Shown: positions 55,294 through 62,099 of the stretch, piece by piece
Position numbering within the stretch: position 1 is the first letter of the stretch
Layout of the letters: each line of letters begins with the position of its first letter
Assembly (NCBI RefSeq): GCF_001426705.1
Contig: NZ_LMFC01000001.1
Span: forward strand, 1,331,355 to 1,395,354
Origin: Cellulomonas sp. Root485
GTDB lineage: Bacteria > Actinomycetota > Actinomycetes > Actinomycetales > Cellulomonadaceae
DNA: 64,000 nt
Reading direction: 5' to 3'
Program-made: the position numbers and the translations under genes
Notes under the pieces: generated by a model
Told to the model about the DNA's origin: nothing
The model's database searches: none
What the model saw: only the letters and a program-made list of their open reading frames with translations

Positions 55294-55463
55294 CACGCCC
55301 ACGACGTCGGCCACCGGGGGTCGAGCCATTCGCGATGCCCGGGCGCCCGACGACCACGGTCGGGGAGCCCCTGTGGCGCGTATCCCTGTTGCGTAGAAAG
55401 TACGGAAGCGGAGGTGTCGCCCCCGGAACAGGATGGCCGCAGGGAGACCGTCAAGGAGTGGCC

Positions 55464-57905
55464 ATGACAGAGCACGTCGAGAACCTCATGGTCCCTGCAG
55501 TGCCCACACCAGCCGCCTCAGCGACAGCTCGCACGACAGCACCGTCGCAGCTGCGCCCGGCTCCCGTCGCCGGTCTGACTGTCGGGCGCGCCGACGACCC
55601 CGCCGAGGTCGCTGCCGAGGCGCGCGCCACCTCGGTGCTCTCGCGGCTACGACGGTTCCACGACGACCGGTGGCCGGCCGGAACGGAGCGGTCATCCACG
55701 GCGCAGGTGGAGGTCGGCCGCTCGGGAGGAGCCGTCTCGACGGTCCGCAGCCGGGAGATCTCCGACAGGCTCGGCGACGGCGCGCCGCTCTCGGAGGCGA
55801 TCCGGCGTCGGATGGAGGCCGGGTTCGGCACGTCGCTCGGCCATGTGCGCGTGCATGACGGCCCCGCGGCCGCGCAGCACAGCGCAGCGCTGGGCGCGAC
55901 GGCGTTCACGGTCGGCAACGACGTGTTCCTGGGTGGCGGCGTCGACCCGCTCGACGCGCACGGCGAGCATGTGCTCGCCCACGAGATCGTCCACGTCATC
56001 GACGAGGGCCACACACCGGAGCGGCCCGGCGGCGACGACGCCGTTGCCCGTCCCCTCACCGGAGCCGGTGCTTCGTCCCCCGTGCGGCGCGCCATCCTGG
56101 ACAACGGGAAGCCGCTGACCTGGAAGGACCTCCAGCCGCTGGCGACGGTCATGGGTGCGCCGAAGGCCGCGCTGCTGGTCATCCAGTTCTGGGCCGAGAC
56201 GACCTTTCCGACCCCGTCGGTCACGTACGAGAACCAGAAGAAGCTCGTGAAGCTCGCCCGCGACGCGCTGACCTCGTTGCCGACCGAGTTCGCACAGTGG
56301 ATGGACACGTGGGAGACGATCGTCGCCTTCAAGGAGTCGCTGGACGCCATGAAGCCAGCGCCCAAGCTCTCGCCCGTGTTCACCCAGGCGCTCCAGGCTC
56401 AGGAGGATGCCCTCACCCTGGCACGGGCCGCCAGGCTAGGACCCGCGCCCACCCTCGCGGCGCCTACGAAGGACCCGAGGTACAAGGTGTCGCCCAGCCT
56501 CGTGGGCAAGCCCGCCGCCAAGACGGGTCGCGACGACGCCGCCTTCAACTCCACGTCCAGCTCCATCCCTGGCGTCACCAAGAGCACCACCAGCACGGTG
56601 GGTCACCACCTCACCCTGGAGGCCATCGCGGCGGGGGCACTGCAGCAGAACGCCGACGGCACGGCATCTCAGATCTGTGCGACCTGTGGGCGCGTCACCG
56701 ATGCGACGCAGTTCGAGGTCGACCACCAGCAGGCCTTCTCCGAGCTGCGGGACAACCTGCACATGCTGGCCCGCGGCATGGCGCTGAGCGACCCGCTCTA
56801 CCAGAGGATCAAGGCCACGACCCCCGCCGGCGACTTCACCACCTTCTTCCAGGTGAAGGGGACGCCTGGGACGGTCGGCTGCGAGGTCGTCCTCACCAAG
56901 GCCGCCGTCAACATCTACTCCAACGACATCGGCAACCTCATGAAGATCTGCCGCCAGTGCAACGGTGCCTGGGGCAAGCACGACATGGACATGTTCCAGT
57001 GGTTCCTGTCGTCCCCGTTCTTCACGGACAAGTTCATTGCCGCTCGTCTGCCGGCCCCGGGGCCCGACACGATCATCGCGCGCACCAACACGGGAGAGGG
57101 ATGGGGCACGGCCGCCCGCGACTGGTTCGCCACCCACCACCTCCCCGTGCTCAAGCAGCAGTTCGTCCTCGACGCGGCGAAGCGCTTCTTCCACTCGCAG
57201 GTCACCAGGCAGTCGCAGCTCCAGCTCGAAGCCGCCCTGGAGCCGAACCCGGTCAAGAAGGCGGCACTGGAGCGGGAGGCGGAGACGCTCGCCGGCCACA
57301 ATGCAGCCTTCGGCGGCGTCGTCGACGCCGACCGGGAGTACTTCTCCGGCGAGCAGCTCGGCCGACCGCCGGCCCCGATGGCGCCCGACTCGCCGGGCAA
57401 GCTGGTCTCGAAGCGCAAGGCGGACTACGTCGAGCGGGAAGGACGCAAGACGTTCGAGAAGAAGAGCGCCACCCCGGCCTATCAGGCGGGCTACGGCCAC
57501 GGCCTTGCCCGGTCTCCCAGCAGCGAGAACCTCTACCAGGCTGACCTCGACATGCTGGAGGCCTATCGCCTCGGCTACCGAGATGGACACGACGCCCACC
57601 AGGCAGAGTTCAACCTCGGCGTCTCCCTGGCGATGGCCGTCCCGAACCCGAGCGACCTTGCCATGCGCGCCACGACCGTGACCGACCCTGCCCAGCTCGC
57701 CGGCTTCCGGGACGCTTCCGCCCGACGCCTCGATGCGGTCAACCTGGGCCGCACGGCCGGCGCGGCCCGGGCTGCTCCCGACGTGTCCTTCATCCCCTCC
57801 GGCACGCCGTCGTCGGAGGTGCTGCTCCGCGACTACCTGCAGGCGTACGCGTCGGGGATGACAGCCGGCATCCCGCCGTCGGGCGTCGGAGACCCGATGT
57901 CGTGA
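55464..57905 (+). CDS. Orphan eCIS-core (DUF4157) protein with HNH-like nuclease motif
   Basis: The 813-residue protein has an N-terminal DUF4157 module: ISDRLGDGAPLSEAIRRRME, VRVHDGPAAAQHSAALGATAFTVGND and the putative metalloprotease motif HEIVH (173-177). After a helical middle comes a zinc-finger HNH-like motif: Cys405/Cys408, VDHQ (Asp420, His421), then ICRQCN (Cys496, Cys499, Asn500) and His506. The C-terminal part has repeated GY/LGxxxG units (AGYGHGLA, LGYRDGHD). DUF4157 proteins are associated with contractile injection systems and carry toxin domains; no sheath, tube or baseplate genes are in this window. ATG 55464 has AAGGAG upstream. A tRNA cluster lies just downstream. Confidence 0.75.
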   Translation: MTEHVENLMVPAVPTPAASATARTTAPSQLRPAPVAGLTVGRADDPAEVAAEARATSVLSRLRRFHDDRWPAGTERSSTAQVEVGRSGGAVSTVRSREISDRLGDGAPLSEAIRRRMEAGFGTSLGHVRVHDGPAAAQHSAALGATAFTVGNDVFLGGGVDPLDAHGEHVLAHEIVHVIDEGHTPERPGGDDAVARPLTGAGASSPVRRAILDNGKPLTWKDLQPLATVMGAPKAALLVIQFWAETTFPTPSVTYENQKKLVKLARDALTSLPTEFAQWMDTWETIVAFKESLDAMKPAPKLSPVFTQALQAQEDALTLARAARLGPAPTLAAPTKDPRYKVSPSLVGKPAAKTGRDDAAFNSTSSSIPGVTKSTTSTVGHHLTLEAIAAGALQQNADGTASQICATCGRVTDATQFEVDHQQAFSELRDNLHMLARGMALSDPLYQRIKATTPAGDFTTFFQVKGTPGTVGCEVVLTKAAVNIYSNDIGNLMKICRQCNGAWGKHDMDMFQWFLSSPFFTDKFIAARLPAPGPDTIIARTNTGEGWGTAARDWFATHHLPVLKQQFVLDAAKRFFHSQVTRQSQLQLEAALEPNPVKKAALEREAETLAGHNAAFGGVVDADREYFSGEQLGRPPAPMAPDSPGKLVSKRKADYVEREGRKTFEKKSATPAYQAGYGHGLARSPSSENLYQADLDMLEAYRLGYRDGHDAHQAEFNLGVSLAMAVPNPSDLAMRATTVTDPAQLAGFRDASARRLDAVNLGRTAGAARAAPDVSFIPSGTPSSEVLLRDYLQAYASGMTAGIPPSGVGDPMS

Positions 57906-58009
57906 CCATCCGCCGAGTCCCGGATCGGAGAAGCCGTGCGCGCCCCACGACGTGGTGCCCGACAGGCGTTGCTGCCCCGTTGCCACAGTGCACGTCCGGG
58001 CAAGGAGAA

Positions 58010-58039
58010 AGGCCGTCTCGGAGTCATCCGAAACGGCCT
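58010..58039 (-). terminator. Terminator of the tRNA Gly-Cys-Val unit
   Basis: AGGCCGT/ACGGCCT and CGGA/TCCG stems around a GTCA loop. Read on the minus strand it lies just after tRNA-Val and is followed by a pyrimidine-rich TTTCTCC stretch. Confidence 0.7.
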
Positions 58040-58059
58040 CTGACCTGCGGTGATGCTGG

Positions 58060-58131
58060 TGGGCGATACTGGGATCGAACCAGTGACCTCTTCCGTGTCA
58101 GGGAAGCGCGCTACCGCTGCGCCAATCGCCC
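58060..58131 (-). tRNA. tRNA-Val (anticodon GAC)
   Basis: The minus strand folds into a cloverleaf with acceptor GGGCGAT/ATCGCCC, anticodon stem CTTCC/GGAAG enclosing CTGACAC (anticodon GAC) and T-loop GGTTCGATCC. The discriminator is A, and CCA is encoded at 58057-58059. It is the last of three tRNA genes transcribed leftward. Confidence 0.93.
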
Positions 58132-58164
58132 ATGGTGAACCACGGGTACTGCTGTGGTGATACG

Positions 58165-58235
58165 AGGTGGAGATGGGATTCGAACCCACGTATACGGCTT
58201 TGCAGGCCGCTGCCTCGCCACTCGGCCACTCCACC
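58165..58235 (-). tRNA. tRNA-Cys (anticodon GCA)
   Basis: Acceptor GGTGGAG/CTCCACC, anticodon stem CGGC/GCCG with loop CTGCAAA (anticodon GCA), T-loop GGTTCGAATCC and discriminator U, as expected for tRNA-Cys. CCA is not encoded. Confidence 0.93.
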
Positions 58236-58290
58236 GTGAGACCGCAGTCCTCAGCGGCTGCGGTCAGCCGATCAGGAGTGTCTGCCTCCG

Positions 58291-58362
58291 AGCGGACGAC
58301 GGGATTCGAACCCGCGACCCTCACCTTGGCAAGGTGATGCTCTACCACTGAGCCACGTCCGC
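58291..58362 (-). tRNA. tRNA-Gly (anticodon GCC)
   Basis: Acceptor GCGGACG/CGTCCGC, anticodon stem CACC/GGTG with loop TTGCCAA (anticodon GCC), T-loop GGTTCGAATCC and discriminator U. It is the first gene of the leftward tRNA unit. Confidence 0.93.
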
Positions 58363-58496
58363 ACAGCACGTCCCCCCGGCTTTCACCGGTGTTCCGTGTG
58401 CGTCCCGAACTCTAACTGACGATCTCCGCGAGAGTCCAACTGGCTCCGGGCACCCGGGTGATCGCGCGGATCGTGAGGCGCGGGTCGGCTGCTCGG

Positions 58497-58502
58497 TAGC
58501 GT
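58497..58502 (+). promoter_or_regulatory. -10 box of the leaderless pabB transcript
   Basis: TAGCGT ends 6 nt before GTG 58509, the usual leaderless spacing. This favours GTG 58509 over the GTG at 58503. Confidence 0.5.
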
Positions 58503-58508
58503 GTGGGC

Positions 58509-59576
58509 GTGCCCGAGCAGACCGTCAGTCGACGTGGCGTCGCGTGGTTCGCCGGTGTCGAGGCGACCGGCGTCGTCGAGGTCGTGGACGTCCGGGCAGA
58601 GCCGGAGCGACTCGCGGAGCCCGGCTGGTGGGCGGTCGTGGGTGACTTCGAGGGCGCCGTCCGGGCATGGCGGTTCGCGCACGTCAGGCCTGCGGAACCC
58701 GGCGCCGACGGTGGGTGGAGGGGCCCGTCGGCGGCGTCGTGGACGTCCTCGCTGGACCGCGCCGGCTACGTCGACGCGGTGGGCCGCGTGCGGGCGCACA
58801 TCCAGGAAGGTGACGTCTACCAGGCGAATCTCTGCCGCGTGCTGAGTGCTCCGCTCCCGGGCGAGCCCGACGCGCGTGCGCTGGGTGCGGTCCTGGGAGC
58901 GGGCAACCCGGCGCCGTACGCGGGCGGCGTGCAGGTGCCGGGGGAGGTGTGGGTGGTCACCGCGTCGCCGGAGCTCTTCCTGCGGGTCGAGGACGGCGTC
59001 GTCACCAGCGGTCCGATCAAGGGGACGGCCGCCACACCGGAGGGGATGACGGACAAGGACCGCGCGGAGAACGTCATGATCACCGATCTCGTCCGCAACG
59101 ACCTGCAGCGGGTCTGTGCGCCCGGCACGGTCGAGGTCACCACCCTGCTGGGTGAGGAACGTCACCCTGGCCTGGTCCACCTGGTGAGCACGGTGCAGGG
59201 CGTGCTGGCCGACGAGGTCGCCACCGCGCCTGACCTGTGGGCACGGCTGCTCGACGCCACCTACCCTCCCGGCTCGGTCTCGGGTGCCCCGAAGTCGTCG
59301 GCGCTCGACATCATCGCTGCGCTGGAGACAGCTCCGCGGGGTCCGTACTGCGGGGCCGTCGGGTGGATCGAGGTCGGTGCCGACGGGAGGGTGCAGGCGG
59401 AGCTGGCGGTCGGCATCCGGACGTTCTGGTGGGCCGACGACGTCCTGCGGTTCGGCACGGGTGCGGGGATCACGTGGGGGAGCGACCCCGAGGGCGAGTG
59501 GGCGGAGACCGAGCTCAAGGCCGCGCGGCTGGTCGGCCTGGCGTCGGGTGCGGCCGCCGAGACGATGACAGACTGA
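58509..59576 (+). CDS. pabB: Chorismate-binding protein, aminodeoxychorismate synthase component I
   Basis: The 355-residue chorismate-utilising enzyme has the conserved C-terminal blocks IQEGDVYQANLCR, GPIKGTAATPEG, DLVRNDLQRVC and YPPGSVSGAPK. It is shorter than full anthranilate synthase because the N-terminal region is reduced. Together with the PabC-like enzyme 4 nt downstream it probably makes p-aminobenzoate for folate. Anthranilate synthase is the alternative, but the pabC neighbour argues against it. A glutaminase subunit is not adjacent. Confidence 0.88.
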   Translation: MPEQTVSRRGVAWFAGVEATGVVEVVDVRAEPERLAEPGWWAVVGDFEGAVRAWRFAHVRPAEPGADGGWRGPSAASWTSSLDRAGYVDAVGRVRAHIQEGDVYQANLCRVLSAPLPGEPDARALGAVLGAGNPAPYAGGVQVPGEVWVVTASPELFLRVEDGVVTSGPIKGTAATPEGMTDKDRAENVMITDLVRNDLQRVCAPGTVEVTTLLGEERHPGLVHLVSTVQGVLADEVATAPDLWARLLDATYPPGSVSGAPKSSALDIIAALETAPRGPYCGAVGWIEVGADGRVQAELAVGIRTFWWADDVLRFGTGAGITWGSDPEGEWAETELKAARLVGLASGAAAETMTD

Positions 59577-59580
59577 CGCG

Positions 59581-60444
59581 ATGGGTGTCGTGATCTGGTC
59601 GAACGGTCGTCTGTACGGTCCCGAGGATCTCCTCCTCTCGGGCGTCGACCACGGGCTCACGGTCGGTGACGGCGTCTTCGAGACGTGCGCGGTGTACGAC
59701 GGGACGGCGTTCGCCCTGACCCGCCACCTGCGCCGCCTGAAGCGGTCCGCACTGGGTCTCGGGCTGGCCGCGCCCGACGAGGGTGCTGTCCGCGACGGGG
59801 TCGCGGCGGTGCTCGCGGGCGCGGGTCCCGAGATCGGTCGTCTGCGGATCACGCTCACGGGCGGCCCGGGACCGCTGGGGTCGCACCGGTTCGCGCCGGA
59901 GGAGCAGCGGCAGAGCGTCCTCGTGCTCGCCGGCCCTGGAGCACGGTCCGAGGTCTCCCGCGTGGTCCGCGTCCCGTGGGTGCGCAACGAGCGCTCCTCC
60001 GTCGCCGGCCTGAAGACGACGTCCTACGCCGAGAACGTCGTGGCCGTCGCGGAGGCCTACCGGCGCGGCGCCGACGAGGCCGTGCTGGCCAACACCGTCG
60101 GTGAGCTGTGCGAGGGCACCGCGTCGAACGTCTTCGTCGAGCGGGACGGCGAGCTGGTGACACCACCGCTGTCGAGCGGCTGCCTGGCCGGCATCACCCG
60201 GGAGCTGCTGCTGGAGTGGTCGGCGGCAGCAGGTCTCCCGGTCCGCGAGGCGGCGCCGGGCGAGCTCCGGTACGAGGTGCTCGACGAGGTGGCGGACGGG
60301 TCGGCGCACCTGATGGTGAGCGGCTCCATCCGCAACGTCTCGCCCGTGGTCAGCCTCGACGGGGTCGACATCGACGCCGGGCCGGTCTCGCTGGAGGCGC
60401 AGCGGCTCTTCCAGGCGCGCCTGTCCGACGATCTCGACCCGTGA
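59581..60444 (+). CDS. pabC: Aminotransferase class IV, 4-amino-4-deoxychorismate lyase
   Basis: The 287-residue PLP enzyme has the class IV fold motifs VDHGLTVGDGVFETC near the N-terminus, the PLP lysine Lys145 in GLKTTSYAENV, and the substrate-binding segment ELCEGTASNVFVERDGELVTPPLSSGCLAGITRE. It would release pyruvate from aminodeoxychorismate to give p-aminobenzoate. It starts 4 nt after the pabB stop. Branched-chain or D-amino-acid aminotransferases share the fold, so the call leans on context. Confidence 0.88.
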   Translation: MGVVIWSNGRLYGPEDLLLSGVDHGLTVGDGVFETCAVYDGTAFALTRHLRRLKRSALGLGLAAPDEGAVRDGVAAVLAGAGPEIGRLRITLTGGPGPLGSHRFAPEEQRQSVLVLAGPGARSEVSRVVRVPWVRNERSSVAGLKTTSYAENVVAVAEAYRRGADEAVLANTVGELCEGTASNVFVERDGELVTPPLSSGCLAGITRELLLEWSAAAGLPVREAAPGELRYEVLDEVADGSAHLMVSGSIRNVSPVVSLDGVDIDAGPVSLEAQRLFQARLSDDLDP

Positions 60445-60451
60445 CAGACGA

Positions 60452-60482
60452 CGACCGGCCCCGCCCGAGGCGGAACCGGTCG
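60452..60482. terminator. Hairpin terminator after pabC
   Basis: CGACCGG/CCGGTCG and CCGCC/GGCGG stems flank small symmetric internal loops. It lies between convergent pabC and the SsgA-like gene. Confidence 0.65.
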
Positions 60483-60496
60483 CAGTGAGGAAGGTG

Positions 60497-60925
60497 TCAG
60501 GCGGTCAGGAGAGCGGCGATGAGCGCCGTGATCTCGCTTTCCATCCGGTCGCTCTCCGTACCCAGAGGCACGAGGGCCTCGGTCCCGGCGAGGAAACGCT
60601 CGATCGGCTCCGTGGGTGCGGCCAGCAGTGCGCTGCCCTCGACTCCACTGAGCGACACGAGCGTGTAGTCGGGGTCTTCGTCGCGCCACACCTGCACGTC
60701 ACCGGTCCCGGCGGGAGCATCTGCCGTCGCGTGCATCCCCAGGGAGAGGAGCTCGCGGCCGATGAGCCAGGTCGACATGGTGTGCGGGCCGGTGAAGACC
60801 GCGCGCACCGTGTACGGATCGGAAGTTCTGAAGGAGAACTCGGCGCTCACCGGGATGACGCTGGCGTCGGATCCGATGAGCTGCATGGCGACGACCTCGA
60901 CGACGTCGTAAGTCGAGCTCGGCAT
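60497..60925 (-). CDS. SsgA/SsgB-family sporulation and cell-division regulator-like protein
   Basis: The 142-residue protein has the SsgA-like core: SAEFSFRTSDPYTVRAVF, TWLIGRELLSLGM, GTGDVQVWRDED, EGSALLAAPTEPIERFLAGT and a C-terminal acidic helix. In Streptomyces these proteins localise FtsZ or guide wall remodelling during sporulation; single copies occur in non-sporulating actinobacteria with an unclear role. ATG 60925 has AGGAGGAC upstream. It stands alone, converging on pabC. Confidence 0.88.
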   Translation of the reverse strand: MPSSTYDVVEVVAMQLIGSDASVIPVSAEFSFRTSDPYTVRAVFTGPHTMSTWLIGRELLSLGMHATADAPAGTGDVQVWRDEDPDYTLVSLSGVEGSALLAAPTEPIERFLAGTEALVPLGTESDRMESEITALIAALLTA

Positions 60926-61224
60926 CGGGTCCTCCTGTTCGCAAGGGCTGGAGGTCCCATCATGGCAGGCCAGGTGCCCGATTGGACCGGTAGACGGCCC
61001 GAGTTCACCCGGAGGGACGCGGCCGGATGTTCCGCCGACACACCATGGCACCCGTCCTGGCTACAGCGCACCCCTTGACTTCGGCGCGATGACCTGCAGG
61101 GAGCCTTGGTGAGCCCGGTTCGGATTCTCGACCCGAGCCGGGTAGCATCCTCTTCGATGTCACCCGCGGGTGCTCGTCATTCCCGGCACCAGGCGTGTCG
61201 GGGGGCGGCGGACCCGCGAACGAC

Positions 61225-61297
61225 GGGCGATTGGCTCAGTTGGTAGAGCGCCTCGTTCACACCGAGGAGGTCATCGGTTCGAGTCCGGTATCGCCCA
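61225..61297 (+). tRNA. tRNA-Val (anticodon CAC)
   Basis: Acceptor GGGCGAT/ATCGCCC, anticodon stem CCTCG/CGAGG with loop TTCACAC (anticodon CAC), T-loop GGTTCGAGTCC, discriminator A and encoded CCA (61298-61300). Its acceptor stem is identical to that of tRNA-Val(GAC). A TAGCAT hexamer (61143-61148) about 80 nt upstream is a possible -10. Confidence 0.94.
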
Positions 61298-61304
61298 CCA
61301 GAAC

Positions 61305-61342
61305 GACAGCAGAGGCCATCCTTCGGGGTGGCCTCTTCTGCT
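61305..61342 (+). terminator. Terminator after tRNA-Val(CAC)
   Basis: AGAGGCCATCC (61311-61321) and GGGTGGCCTCT (61326-61336) pair with one wobble around a TTCG tetraloop, with outer CAGCAG/CTGCTG pairing possible. Confidence 0.8.
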
Positions 61343-61425
61343 GTGCGGCGGGCGTTGGTGCTCGTCTTCCTGCATGGCTAGTGTGAAGAGTGCAGAGGGC
61401 ATCGCTCTCGTGGAAGGGAACCGCG

Positions 61426-61983
61426 ATGAAGCGTCGCGGGATCGTGGTTGTACTCCTCCTGCTGGCCGGCCTCCTGATCGCGCCCGCGGCGCCTGCCGCC
61501 GCAGGCCCGTACTGCGGCATCCGGTGGGGATCGCTCGCAAAGAGCAACGGTGGTGCGTTCGGTGCGGGGGACATGTTCGCCGTGCGCACCGGGCGGCACT
61601 CCTGCTACGACCGCGTCGTGATCGACGTGGAAGGCCCGTTCGCCGGCTACTCGGTCGGGTACGTGGACACCGCCACGGCGACGGACGGCACGGTCGTCCA
61701 GCTCCGGGGTGGTGCGCGCCTGCAGATCGACGCCCGCCTCTCGACCCAGGCGGACCAGCAGGGGAAGCCGTACTTCGTGTATGCCAACGACGGGACGGTC
61801 GCCGACCTGCGCGACGTCACCGGCTACCGGACGCTGCGGCAGGTCTCGTGGGCGGGTTCGTCCGACGGCGTCTCGCGCGTCGCCGTGGGTGTCCGGGCGC
61901 GTCTGCCCTTCCGTGCCTTCCTCCTGCCGGGGCCGCGGGAGCATGTGACGCGGCTGGTGATCGACGTCGCCCACCGATGGTGA
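61426..61983 (+). CDS. Secreted AMIN-like domain protein
   Basis: The 185-residue exported protein has a signal peptide (GIVVVLLLLAGLLIAPAAPAAAG) and a mature domain with CYDRVVIDVEGPFAGYSVGYVD and HVTRLVIDVAH, which match the AMIN-like domain of actinobacterial secreted proteins. Two cysteines (PYCGI, HSCYD) probably form a disulfide. AMIN domains bind cell-wall polymers, so a wall-associated role is plausible. GGAAGGGA lies before ATG 61426. The SPase I site follows AAA; there is no lipobox. Confidence 0.8.
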   Translation: MKRRGIVVVLLLLAGLLIAPAAPAAAGPYCGIRWGSLAKSNGGAFGAGDMFAVRTGRHSCYDRVVIDVEGPFAGYSVGYVDTATATDGTVVQLRGGARLQIDARLSTQADQQGKPYFVYANDGTVADLRDVTGYRTLRQVSWAGSSDGVSRVAVGVRARLPFRAFLLPGPREHVTRLVIDVAHRW

Positions 61984-62046
61984 ACCTCGATCCTTCGTGG
62001 CCCGCCCGCCGCGGGTAAGTCGTCGGTGGTGCGCCGACCCCGCCGG

Positions 62047-62052
62047 TAGCAT
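62047..62052 (+). promoter_or_regulatory. -10-like hexamer upstream of thrS
   Basis: TAGCAT lies 48 nt before GTG 62100. No good -35 was found. The leader is short and shows no T-box features. Confidence 0.35.
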
Positions 62053-62099
62053 CGAGGGGCTCGCCGCCAGGGCGAGCGGCCACGAAGGAGGCTGTACCG

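Noticed and set aside
58057..58362. tRNA cluster as an attachment site for an integrated element
   Set aside because: No direct repeat of a tRNA 3' end and no integrase were found in the window, so only proximity remains.
62000..62099. T-box riboswitch upstream of thrS
   Set aside because: The leader is only about 40-100 nt, with no T-box consensus or specifier loop visible.
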